This document shows positions 1 to 5,506 of a DNA stretch of 20,853 nt, piece after piece; the first letter of the stretch is position 1; each line of letters opens with the position of its first letter. The notes beneath the pieces were generated by a model, which saw nothing but the letters and a program-made list of their open reading frames with translations, was not told the DNA's origin and did not search any database. Origin of the DNA: a virus; IMG/VR virus record IMGVR_UViG_3300030103_001890, positions 1-20,853 of that record. The stretch is one strand, 5' to 3'. Position numbers and translations under genes: made by a program.

Positions 1-21
1 ATGTACGTCAATTGTTGTCAT
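1..21 (-). CDS. Start of an unknown gene cut by the window edge
   Basis: An ATG at 21-19 overlaps the TGA stop (20-18) of the DUF3310 gene in the ATGA arrangement used repeatedly in this genome. Only seven codons (MTTIDVH) are visible before the window ends, so no function can be assigned. In many phages an HNH gene and small accessory genes sit just before terminase genes, so a terminase subunit is one possibility, but nothing here shows it. Confidence 0.35.
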
Positions 22-323
22 ACTTTTTGCCCCCCCTCCCTTGTTTTATTTTGTATTCTTTCGAGTTCAAACTTTAGGTGGTCTATTGCTTTGTGTATAT
101 CTGCAACCATTGATTCATTTGCGCTGTTGTTTACATATACTTTTTTCCCTGCTCTCATTAGGTATGTTAATGCAGTCCCTAGATTGTAATTGTTTCCTTG
201 GAAGTTTTCTACTACTTTGTAAGCCTCTATGCCATTAGTTCCTTTGTAATATTTTGGAACAGCATCCTCTTCCTCATAGGGTAAATTCCTTGTGTAATCG
301 TAATAGTATTTATTTTTATCCAT
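18..323 (-). CDS. DUF3310-family phage protein (101 aa)
   Basis: The protein has the DUF3310 pattern: a short Tyr/Lys-containing lead-in, then NGIEAYKVVENF, a GNNYNLGTALTYLMRAGKK core, and a C-terminal helix with DIHKAIDHLKFELERI. Family members are small phage proteins, sometimes labelled nucleotide kinase without experimental proof, so the role is unknown. I chose the ATG at 323. It overlaps the end of the HNH gene by only 8 nt and has an A-rich leader (AAAGAAAGAACA). The frame is open 30 codons further upstream, but that extension lies inside the HNH gene and is not family-like. The stop forms an ATGA overlap with the next gene. Confidence 0.8.
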   Translation of the reverse strand: MDKNKYYYDYTRNLPYEEEDAVPKYYKGTNGIEAYKVVENFQGNNYNLGTALTYLMRAGKKVYVNNSANESMVADIHKAIDHLKFELERIQNKTREGGQKV

Positions 324-651
324 TGTTCTTTCTTTTAGATTTTGCCCACGCTGTCTTTTGGTTGTGATGAGGTAGGCAGAGAGTTTGTAGGTTGTTCGGA
401 TCAAGTCCATCACCTCCGTCTTTTATCTCAACTATATGGTCAATAATTGTCTTACTCTTTGTGTTTATTGTTCCTTCCTCTTCACACCACTTACATATCG
501 GATTCCTTGCATAGTGCCACTCTCGTAGCTTTCTCCACGCTCTTGAATTATAGAAGTCCGAATGCTCAGACCTATGCTTGGTTGTAAAGCCACTCTTCTT
601 TTTGCTTGATGCAATCCATTTCTTTTTTTTCCCTTTTGGTAGACTTGGCAC
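316..651 (-). CDS. HNH endonuclease (111 aa, GTG start)
   Basis: This is a small zinc-finger HNH nuclease. A very basic N-terminus (residues 1-30) precedes FYNSRAWRKLREWHY. Then come the first zinc pair C53-x2-C56, the DH of the active site at 71-72, NNLQTLC ending at C92, and HHNQKT at 95-100. HNH proteins of this type usually sit near terminase genes in HK97-like phages and are thought to act as DNA nicking or cleaving nucleases in packaging; that role here is inference. The start codon is GTG, forming TAGTG with the stop of the gene before it; no ATG occurs in the N-terminal region. The 3' end overlaps the DUF3310 gene by 8 nt. Confidence 0.88.
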   Translation of the reverse strand: MPSLPKGKKKKWIASSKKKSGFTTKHRSEHSDFYNSRAWRKLREWHYARNPICKWCEEEGTINTKSKTIIDHIVEIKDGGDGLDPNNLQTLCLPHHNQKTAWAKSKRKNNG

Positions 652-851
652 TAGTTCATCAATTTCATTTCCTCAATGTATTCATCTGGCAATTGATATT
701 GTATTTTAATGTAAGGATGAACTCCGTCTTTATCGTTTATCCATTCATCACATACATCTATCAGCTTTTCTATTACTCTTGAATTAGCTTGATCAATAGA
801 TTCGTTCTCTTCTAAAATTATGTTAACTTCTAGTATTGCTTTGAGCTTCAT
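651..851 (-). CDS. Small hypothetical phage protein (66 aa)
   Basis: I do not recognise this gene. It encodes a small, mostly soluble, acidic protein with alternating hydrophobic residues at the N-terminus (MKLKAILEVNIILEE), suggesting a beta strand, followed by a helix with VIEKLIDVCDEWIND. The ATG at 851 is the only upstream start and makes it overlap the preceding membrane-protein gene by 29 nt. The stop is shared with the HNH start (TAGTG), so translation of the nuclease is probably coupled to it. Confidence 0.6.
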   Translation of the reverse strand: MKLKAILEVNIILEENESIDQANSRVIEKLIDVCDEWINDKDGVHPYIKIQYQLPDEYIEEMKLMN

Positions 852-1026
852 ATTCTACTGTAAATTTCATGAAATAATAAATAAAAGCAAAGATAACAAA
901 TGGCAACAAAACAAATAGAAGAGCCATTGCTATTGTTATTTTACACAAACTTCTTAAAATGTTCAATGCTTTGATATATTCTAGTTTCATATTCGTTTGC
1001 ATTATCTTCAAATCTTTTTCGTTCAT
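823..1026 (-). CDS. Small single-pass membrane protein (67 aa)
   Basis: This protein has no recognised family. It has a charged or amphipathic N-terminal half, then a strongly hydrophobic segment around residues 30-53 (TIAMALLFVLLPFVIFAFIY) and a short polar tail. It overlaps the upstream 71 aa gene by 86 nt in another frame, which is unusually long for this compact genome. Internal ATGs at 1002, 990 and 927 could be the true start; starting at 927 would remove the overlap but leave only a 34 aa membrane peptide. It could be a host-envelope or exclusion-type accessory protein, but that is not shown. Confidence 0.5.
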   Translation of the reverse strand: MNEKDLKIMQTNMKLEYIKALNILRSLCKITIAMALLFVLLPFVIFAFIYYFMKFTVEYEAQSNTRS

Positions 1027-1156
1027 TGGTTGCGTTTTCTACTACTCCAAACATAAGCTGAAACCCTACATCCGAGTTAATAATTTTAGGCATATTCCAT
1101 TTGAGTCCGTTCTTCGTGCTTCTACAAATCAGTTGATGAAGTGTAGCTTTAGGCAT
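941..1156 (-). CDS. Small hypothetical phage protein (71 aa)
   Basis: No family is recognised. It starts with ATG at 1156, overlapping the stop of the 120 aa gene by 8 nt (ATGCCTAA), the usual coupling pattern here. The sequence is soluble and basic at the N-terminus (MPKATLHQLICRSTKNGLKW) and charged or helical at the C-terminus. Its last 86 nt also encode the N-terminus of the 67 aa membrane protein in another frame, so one of the two, or the upstream start of the latter, may be wrong. Confidence 0.5.
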   Translation of the reverse strand: MPKATLHQLICRSTKNGLKWNMPKIINSDVGFQLMFGVVENATNERKRFEDNANEYETRIYQSIEHFKKFV

Positions 1157-1511
1157 CTAAAGTTGATTTATACTTATTGATTATGCGTTCAAGCTGTGCT
1201 TCATACCAAATAGGGAAATCATAATCTTGTTTGCCTTGTTCCCATACTCTGTAAAGCACCGCCCTTAATCGTTGGCTTGGGGTTTTGCCATTAAACTCAA
1301 AGTCGCTTGTAAAGTTATCGACAGCTTCTATTTCTTGTTTTGTTATATCACCAGAGCTTATTAAAACCATTCCTGGCTTCTTTCTAAGATTAAAGATTCG
1401 CATCATTGTTTCATCCGTTAGTTCTTGTGTATGTATGTTTACACTTAGACTTCCGTCAGATAATGTGCTTACCTTATTGACACCTCCTTCAAATATTACT
1501 GTCTTACTCAT
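1149..1511 (-). CDS. Conserved-looking phage protein of unknown function (120 aa)
   Basis: The N-terminal half (MSKTVIFEGGVNKVSTLSDG onward) looks beta-rich. The C-terminal half has SQRLRAVLYRVWEQ followed by FPIWYEAQLERIINKYKSTL, a pattern I associate with a widespread small phage protein found near NinG or recombination genes; I cannot name the family with certainty. The start at 1511 follows a 68 bp gap from NinG that contains a hairpin. Its place just after NinG, in an operon with the methyltransferase and HNH nuclease, suggests a role in DNA metabolism, but this is inference. Confidence 0.7.
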   Translation of the reverse strand: MSKTVIFEGGVNKVSTLSDGSLSVNIHTQELTDETMMRIFNLRKKPGMVLISSGDITKQEIEAVDNFTSDFEFNGKTPSQRLRAVLYRVWEQGKQDYDFPIWYEAQLERIINKYKSTLDA

Positions 1512-1540
1512 TTCTGCAAATTATAAATACTGAAACTAAC

Positions 1541-1559
1541 TCCCACTCATTAGGTGGGA
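1541..1559. other. Hairpin between NinG and the 120 aa gene
   Basis: TCCCAC (1541-1546) and GTGGGA (1554-1559) form a 6 bp inverted repeat with a 7 nt loop in the 68 bp gap between the NinG stop and the next ATG. On the minus strand it is not followed by a clean T-tract (GTTAGTTTCAG), so it is more likely a weak attenuator, an mRNA-processing or stability hairpin, or chance than a full terminator. Confidence 0.4.
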
Positions 1560-1579
1560 AAGTTGCTAACAATCGTTTG

Positions 1580-1978
1580 TTAATTAAGTTCTTGAATCTT
1601 TCGTTTGATGTTTTCAATTGCCTCTTCATAATCTATTCGTGATAGTTTTACTATTGTGTTTGCTCTTTGTTCTAAATCAACAGATGTGCCTTCTCCCCAC
1701 TTTCTATCTATTCCTATTGATTGCCTGTACTGCTCACCACCACGAAAAGTATTACACCCCGCACATTGCGCATTCACATTCTTTTCATCCCATCTTGTTG
1801 CTAAATGCCTTCGACTCATAAAGTGTCCTGCGTGTATTGATCCTCCAAAGGCAGGAGCTTCTTTGCCACACGAGATACATTTACAGACTCCTCTGTGGTC
1901 GCTATCTCTTTTCCTTATGTATTCAGAGAACAGCTTGTCTAGTTTTGCTTTTAGCTTTGAAGTGGTTGTTTTAGCCAT
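1580..1978 (-). CDS. ninG: NinG-family (lambda Rap-like) recombination protein
   Basis: This 132 aa protein has the NinG zinc-binding layout: a basic helical N-terminus, C34-x2-C37, GGSIHAGHFMSRRH with H49 and H52, then NAQCAGCNTFRGG with C72-x2-C75, and a helical C-terminus. Lambda NinG (Rap) is a Holliday-junction or D-loop endonuclease that supports phage recombination; the same role is inferred here. It is shorter than lambda NinG (about 200 aa) but typical of compact phage versions. The gene overlaps the methyltransferase stop by one base (TAATG). It lies with the methyltransferase and HNH genes in the replication/recombination operon. Confidence 0.9.
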   Translation of the reverse strand: MAKTTTSKLKAKLDKLFSEYIRKRDSDHRGVCKCISCGKEAPAFGGSIHAGHFMSRRHLATRWDEKNVNAQCAGCNTFRGGEQYRQSIGIDRKWGEGTSVDLEQRANTIVKLSRIDYEEAIENIKRKIQELN

Positions 1979-2613
1979 TAAAAAAGTCTTTTTTGTGCTT
2001 TGTGATTGTTTATTCGCTTCATTGCTTGTTCAAAGTATTCTGTATTTAATTCGCAAGCTGTTAAATCAAATCCGAGATTGTGGCACGCAATAGCTATTGA
2101 ACCACTACCTAAGTGTGTGTCTAATATCTTATCGCCCTCCTTTGCGTAATTTATTAGTATCCACTCGTATAACTTAACTGGTTTTTGTGTTGGGTGTATT
2201 CTTTGCTCTTTGTTTTTCATATCGCCTTGAATCATTCCGTTCCAAGCAAAAGTATATTTTTTAGCAGATTTATTAAAAGATGTCCAAGCCAATTCGCCAT
2301 CTGCGTAATTTTCTAACCGCTTTTCTTTATCCCAAAAAATAAAAGAATTTGTAGAATGTAAGTGTTCAATAAAATAATTACCACCCCATACTATTTGATT
2401 TTTACTTACCCTAAATAGTTCATACCAATATTCATTCATAGGTTTATTATCCCATTGTGTACTACCGCTTTCATAATTTCTTTTAGCAAGTCCTAAACCG
2501 TCTCTATTTCTATGAGGGTTTTTTCCGTAAGGTGGGTCTACTATAGCTAGGTTAAAGTAATTATCTTCATACCTTGACATTAACTCCATATTATCTTCAT
2601 TATTTATTGTCAT
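1978..2613 (-). CDS. DNA methyltransferase, beta-type N4/N6 (211 aa)
   Basis: This is an AdoMet-dependent DNA methyltransferase acting on an exocyclic amine (N6-adenine or N4-cytosine). The catalytic motif IV DPPY is at residues 26-29, and HPTQKP at 140-145 leads into the AdoMet-binding motif I DTHLGSGS at 165-172. The order DPPY first and GxG last is the beta-class arrangement. The middle (about 40-135) would carry target recognition. No restriction enzyme is adjacent, so it is an orphan. Orphan phage methyltransferases often protect phage DNA from host restriction; that purpose is inference. It overlaps the preceding gene by 14 nt and NinG by 1 nt. Confidence 0.9.
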   Translation of the reverse strand: MTINNEDNMELMSRYEDNYFNLAIVDPPYGKNPHRNRDGLGLAKRNYESGSTQWDNKPMNEYWYELFRVSKNQIVWGGNYFIEHLHSTNSFIFWDKEKRLENYADGELAWTSFNKSAKKYTFAWNGMIQGDMKNKEQRIHPTQKPVKLYEWILINYAKEGDKILDTHLGSGSIAIACHNLGFDLTACELNTEYFEQAMKRINNHKAQKRLF

Positions 2614-2908
2614 AGCCTAAATCTTTTCTCCATTGCTTTTGCATCTTGTCTTGTCTTACTTCGTAGTTTTTACCTCTTAACTCTTTGTTTTGCTCTTGTG
2701 CTTTTCTCCTACACCTGTGGATCGTTTCGCTGTTAGTAAGTTTAGAGTCTGCAAAATAATGAAGAAAGTCCATTCCACTCATTTCATTTGGATTCATACC
2801 GTTTCTCTTTAATTCTTCAAACCAATAGGCTGCAATGAGCTTATTGTCCGAATCTCTAAAGTGTGGATACTTAGTCAGCAGATTTTTTACTTTGTCTTTT
2901 GCTTTCAT
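2600..2908 (-). CDS. Conserved phage hypothetical protein (102 aa)
   Basis: The layout is KVKNLLTKYPHFRDSDNKLI, then a WFEELKRNG helix, an FLHYFADSKLTNSETIHRC segment, and RRKAQEQNKELRGKNYEVR. I recall this as a common small phage protein type (LL..P..RD.D..LI / ES..R.RRKLQ...LRG..Y..R), function unknown. The Arg/Lys-rich helical C-terminus suggests nucleic acid binding, but there is no proof. It sits directly upstream of the methyltransferase and overlaps it by 14 nt. Confidence 0.75.
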   Translation of the reverse strand: MKAKDKVKNLLTKYPHFRDSDNKLIAAYWFEELKRNGMNPNEMSGMDFLHYFADSKLTNSETIHRCRRKAQEQNKELRGKNYEVRQDKMQKQWRKDLGYDNK

Positions 2909-3020
2909 TGTTTAGTTTTTCTTTGAATGCTTTGTGCTTTTTATCCATTCGATGTTGGAAGTATAGTGTCAAACCAACATACATAATAATAAAAATCAAT
3001 ATAATTTGTAAAATTATCAT
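2871..3020 (-). CDS. Tiny single-pass membrane protein (49 aa)
   Basis: A short gene with ATG at 3020 overlaps the TGA of the preceding gene as ATGA and ends with TAA at 2873-2871. The N-terminus (MIILQIILIFIIMYVGLTLY) is one hydrophobic segment, followed by a strongly basic tail (HRMDKKHKAFKEKLNNESKR), which suits an N-out, C-in membrane peptide. It overlaps the downstream 102 aa gene by 38 nt. It fills what would otherwise be a 108 bp gap. The exact ATGA coupling and the clear membrane segment support it as real; function unknown. Confidence 0.55.
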   Translation of the reverse strand: MIILQIILIFIIMYVGLTLYFQHRMDKKHKAFKEKLNNESKRQSKKSAD

Positions 3021-3271
3021 ACCTCATCAAGATATGTTCTTATCTCTGCTCTTAATCCTTCCTCCCATTTAGGAACAAGCATTGATTCTAACTTTTGTGC
3101 TTCAGATTTATTATTGCTTTTTTTAAGTAGATACAAATCGTAGTAGGCAAGAGCTTCTGAAAACAATGCTTTCAAATCTCTAGAATCATAATCGGTTGTT
3201 GATTCTTTAAGATATTTACTCACAGAATCTAAAATCTTAACAGTTTCCTGTTTTAATTGTCCTTTTTTCAT
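3017..3271 (-). CDS. Small helical hypothetical protein (84 aa)
   Basis: I do not recognise this gene. It encodes a soluble, all-helical-looking protein (QETVKILDSVSKYLKEST; LKALFSEALAYYDLYLLKK; KLESMLVPKWEEGLRAEIRT). It is coupled at both ends by ATGA overlaps (3271-3268 and 3020-3017). Position within the replication operon, two genes after the initiator, is the only clue to its role. Confidence 0.65.
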   Translation of the reverse strand: MKKGQLKQETVKILDSVSKYLKESTTDYDSRDLKALFSEALAYYDLYLLKKSNNKSEAQKLESMLVPKWEEGLRAEIRTYLDEV

Positions 3272-3672
3272 TTTATAAATTTTGCTTTGTTAATAGTTCC
3301 GCCCATCAAACGAGCGTTCTCGATGTATTCGAGTTCCTGTTGCTTGTGATATTCTATTACTTTTTTTGCAACCTTTTGTTTTTCTTTTCGTAACCATATA
3401 TTCCAAGTCCTTACATTTAGAAAGACACTTGCTTCATCTCCAGCTCTCACACCCTCTCTAAAACCCCTTGCAACATCTTCCATTGTCATTGTGCTGAATT
3501 GAGTGTTATTGGCTAAGTCATCAACTAGAATGTTTGCCATTGTCACAATGTCCTCAACACCTGGCTTTTGTCCTATCTCCAAATAAGTTCTAGAAAGTAT
3601 GTCGACAGCTTCCTCTTTTAGCTTTGGAAGGTCGTTCTTCCATCTGTTCCATATTTGGTTTGTTTTATCCAT
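3268..3672 (-). CDS. Hypothetical replication-operon protein (134 aa)
   Basis: No known domain is recognised. The sequence is helical; its most distinctive stretch is residues 67-96, DVARGFREGVRAGDEASVFL followed by NVRTWNIWLRKEK, which looks like a structured core rather than low-complexity filler. It starts 8 nt inside the end of the initiator gene and ends in an ATGA overlap with the next gene. Genes directly after a phage initiator often encode helicase loaders (lambda P, DnaI types). It lacks a Walker motif, so it could only be a non-ATPase loader or adaptor; that is speculation. Confidence 0.7.
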   Translation of the reverse strand: MDKTNQIWNRWKNDLPKLKEEAVDILSRTYLEIGQKPGVEDIVTMANILVDDLANNTQFSTMTMEDVARGFREGVRAGDEASVFLNVRTWNIWLRKEKQKVAKKVIEYHKQQELEYIENARLMGGTINKAKFIK

Positions 3673-4357
3673 TGTTTATCATATTTCGAGCTTTCTGCCA
3701 ATTGTCAAGCGCACTCTTTGTTTTTGATTGTTTTTCTTGTTTAAGGTCAAAAATTCCCTTCCAACCATTCTCAATGCTTTGATTGATGATTTGCTCTTGG
3801 ACTTCGTGACATCCTTGAGAAAGTCGCATCAGCTTTCCTATTGCTGCTTTTTCGCCTATTGGCTTGTAGGTTGTGCGGAATGTTTCCTTTCTATATTCTT
3901 TCCACTTTTTCCAAACCTCAACATTCAACTCTTCTAAATGTTCAAACTCAAACTCTTTTTTAGTATTTACTTTATTTAAGTATTTAATACTATTAGTATT
4001 TAATAGTGGTGCGTTTTGTACTTGTAGCTTTTCTACTTGTACATTTTCTACTTCTACCTTTTGGGAAAGTGGTTTTTCGTAAACAATATAATCCCATTTA
4101 ACAATTTTACCTTTTTCTCTTTGTGTGGTACGTTCTATGTACCCAAGAGTAGAAAGTTCCTTAAATGCGCTGTAAATAGCTTTTTTACCATCTTTGTGCC
4201 ATTGTTCAACTTCCTCAACATACAGATCCCAAGTTTCTGGCAATGCTAATAAATGACACAACAAACCCTTTGCTTTCAAGCTCATCTCTTTATTAAAGAT
4301 AAACTCGTTGTTGATTGTAGTGAAATTAGTGCTTTTTTTAACTAGGATTTTCTTCAT
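3665..4357 (-). CDS. Replication initiator with helix-turn-helix domain (230 aa)
   Basis: The N-terminal domain (1-90) is of the phage replication winged-helix type: NEFIFNKEMSLKAKGLLCHL, then a DGKKAIYSAFKELSTLGYIE recognition helix and a beta wing. A linker (about 95-135) contains a degenerate pentapeptide repeat at 99-118 (QKVEV ENVQV EKLQV QNAPL). The C-terminal domain (about 145-230) has VWKKWKEYRKE and QSIENGWKGIF, resembling the C-terminal modules of DnaD-like or replisome-organiser proteins. The linker DNA is itself a tandem iteron array next to an AT-rich block, as in lambda O. It follows the DnaA-like gene with a 20 nt overlap. I infer it binds the internal iterons and starts phage DNA replication. 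Confidence 0.8.
   Translation of the reverse strand: MKKILVKKSTNFTTINNEFIFNKEMSLKAKGLLCHLLALPETWDLYVEEVEQWHKDGKKAIYSAFKELSTLGYIERTTQREKGKIVKWDYIVYEKPLSQKVEVENVQVEKLQVQNAPLLNTNSIKYLNKVNTKKEFEFEHLEELNVEVWKKWKEYRKETFRTTYKPIGEKAAIGKLMRLSQGCHEVQEQIINQSIENGWKGIFDLKQEKQSKTKSALDNWQKARNMINNG
3957..4063. other. Candidate replication origin inside the initiator gene
   Basis: Within the initiator gene, four tandem 15 bp units (4004-4063) abut a very AT-rich block (about 3957-4007). The AT-rich block holds three copies of AGTATTTA at 3962, 3979 and 3995, spaced 17 and 16 bp, and a perfect inverted repeat AATACT/AGTATT at 3986-4000. Iterons followed by an AT-rich unwinding element inside an initiator gene is exactly the lambda O/ori arrangement. 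The repeats are seen directly; origin function is inferred. Confidence 0.6.
4004..4063 (-). repeat. Four tandem 15 bp iteron-like repeats
   Basis: On the plus strand the units are TACTTCTACCTTTTG (4049-4063), TACTTGTACATTTTC (4034-4048), TACTTGTAGCTTTTC (4019-4033) and a decayed copy TAGTGGTGCGTTTTG (4004-4018). They are in frame and encode the pentapeptide repeat in the linker of the initiator, so the array is constrained both as protein and perhaps as DNA. Confidence 0.85.
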
Positions 4358-4760
4358 TGTATATTTTAGCTAAATGTTTTTGTTTGATAGATTTTACTTC
4401 ATCAATTATGTTTTTAATATCAAAAAAGCCAATATCAGCTTTAACAAGCTCTTCAAATCCATTAAACTTATCTTTGTAATAAAGATCATATTCTATTAAC
4501 TGATAATGACACTTTAAGTGATGCATTATAGTAGCGTGATTCAGCTTAAATATTTTACCTATTTTTGAATATCCAAGATTCAATGTTTCTTTACAGAAAG
4601 CATAAACCATTCTCCTACAATCTACTAAATGCCTTGTCCTTGTTCTAGTGTAAAATTCTTTTTTTGATATGTTAGAAACTAAACAAGCCGCCTCAACACA
4701 CTTACTCACTTTACTATTGATCTCCATTAAATCAACAGCTTCTTCTAAAAAATTACTCAT
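4338..4760 (-). CDS. Orphan DnaA domain-IV-like DNA-binding protein (140 aa)
   Basis: Residues about 20-92 match the C-terminal DNA-binding domain of the replication initiator DnaA: RTRHLVDCRRMVYAFCKETL, then LGYSKIGKIFKLNHATIMHH, equivalent to the DnaA signature around GGRDHTTVLHA. The ATPase and oligomerisation domains of DnaA are absent. The acidic/basic C-terminal helix (about 105-140) is unassigned. The gene lies immediately upstream of the initiator and overlaps it by 20 nt. I infer that it binds DnaA-box-like sites at the phage or host origin, either to recruit the host replisome or to compete with host DnaA. Confidence 0.82.
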   Translation of the reverse strand: MSNFLEEAVDLMEINSKVSKCVEAACLVSNISKKEFYTRTRTRHLVDCRRMVYAFCKETLNLGYSKIGKIFKLNHATIMHHLKCHYQLIEYDLYYKDKFNGFEELVKADIGFFDIKNIIDEVKSIKQKHLAKIYNEENPS

Positions 4761-4962
4761 CTTCTTTTATTATATCTCTGATGTTTTCTACATATTCGTT
4801 CGCTACATTGAATAGCAAATCTGTAACATCAATATTATTGTATATGATTTTGTGTATTTCAACAGAGTGATAGGAAGGAGTGTAATAGTCACCAGAGTCC
4901 TCCCAAACTGTAAACTCAAACTCCAACCCATCATCTGTTAAATATGTGTCTTTTTTACTCAT
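4753..4962 (-). CDS. Small hypothetical protein (69 aa)
   Basis: No family is recognised. It is an acidic protein with an aromatic-rich beta-like N-terminal half (LEFEFTVWEDSGDYYTPSYH) and a helical C-terminus (LLFNVANEYVENIRDIIKED). It overlaps the SSB-like gene stop by one base (TAATG) and the DnaA-like gene by 8 nt, so it is translationally embedded in the replication operon. Confidence 0.68.
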   Translation of the reverse strand: MSKKDTYLTDDGLEFEFTVWEDSGDYYTPSYHSVEIHKIIYNNIDVTDLLFNVANEYVENIRDIIKEDE

Positions 4963-5381
4963 TAGAAAGGTAAATCATTTGATTTTGTAGGTTTTTCATC
5001 ATTCAAAACCCAATTTGCAAACACTTCTGCAACCTCAATGATTTGAGTAACATCTGCTGTTCCTATTACATTACAAGCGTTTGTTAAAGCGTTTTGCTTT
5101 ACAATAAGCTCTTGAGTCTTTTCGTTTCGTTGAGGTGTTTGTCTTGCTGTTGGTTGGAATGTTGATGCAGGTTTTACCTTGTTGATTGTTTTTCCGTTGT
5201 ATTCTCTTGTTGTAACATCAACATCAATCTCTTGTCTTTCAATGAACTTGTTTTGTGTTTCTGTTTTGCTTAGATATTCTGCTTGCATTCCATCCTCAAA
5301 GTCAATCATCCACTTGTAAAAGTGTCCATATTGTGATTCAAAATCTCCTGCGCTTCTAATAGCTTTTACTGTTTTTCTCAT
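4962..5381 (-). CDS. Candidate single-stranded DNA-binding protein (139 aa)
   Basis: The N-terminal part (about 1-70) has the alternating hydrophobic pattern and size of an OB fold (GHFYKWMIDFEDGMQAEYLS; IDVDVTTREYNGKTINKVKP). It is followed by a Gln/Thr/Pro-rich linker (71-90), a helical region (90-128) and a C-terminal tip ending NDLPF. A terminal D-x-PF or DLPF tip is the hallmark of SSB, through which it binds replication and repair partners. The helical insert before the tip is not part of a standard SSB. Location beside the DnaA-like and initiator genes supports a replication role. I do not see a decisive family motif in the N-terminus, so this is a strong inference. Confidence 0.65.
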   Translation of the reverse strand: MRKTVKAIRSAGDFESQYGHFYKWMIDFEDGMQAEYLSKTETQNKFIERQEIDVDVTTREYNGKTINKVKPASTFQPTARQTPQRNEKTQELIVKQNALTNACNVIGTADVTQIIEVAEVFANWVLNDEKPTKSNDLPF

Positions 5382-5506
5382 TACATTGTAATATTTATGA
5401 TGCCATTAACATCCATTAAAATTATTGTGATTAGTATCATTAGAGATACTGAATAGCAAAAAATTGCTCCTGCGTTTTTTGATAAAAAATTAGTCATTTG
5501 TTTCAT
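5381..5506 (-). CDS. Tiny membrane protein (41 aa)
   Basis: A short gene starts at ATG 5506 (overlapping the preceding gene by 17 nt) and ends TAA at 5383-5381, giving a TAATG overlap with the SSB-like gene. It encodes a short polar N-terminus and one hydrophobic segment around residues 14-31 (AIFCYSVSLMILITIILM). It fills the only gap in the early operon. Function unknown; the coupling on its downstream side argues that it is translated. Confidence 0.5.
   Translation of the reverse strand: MKQMTNFLSKNAGAIFCYSVSLMILITIILMDVNGIINITM

Noticed and set aside
1-238. Plus-strand reading frames at the left edge
   Set aside because: They are opposite to the DUF3310 gene, have no family signal and show Leu/Phe/Cys-rich composition typical of antisense shadows of AT-rich genes.
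324-413. 30-residue N-terminal extension of the DUF3310 protein
   Set aside because: It lies wholly inside the HNH gene and uses a less suitable context; the ATG at 323 fits the short-overlap pattern and family length.
1511-1535. Possible promoter (ATAATTTG) before the 120 aa gene
   Set aside because: It misses the TA of the TAnnTTTG box by register, has no placed TTG element, and would leave almost no leader before the ATG.
1656-2093. 145-codon plus-strand frame opposite NinG and the methyltransferase
   Set aside because: Both opposing genes have clear motifs; the plus-strand product is a Cys/Leu/Ser-rich shadow without a domain.
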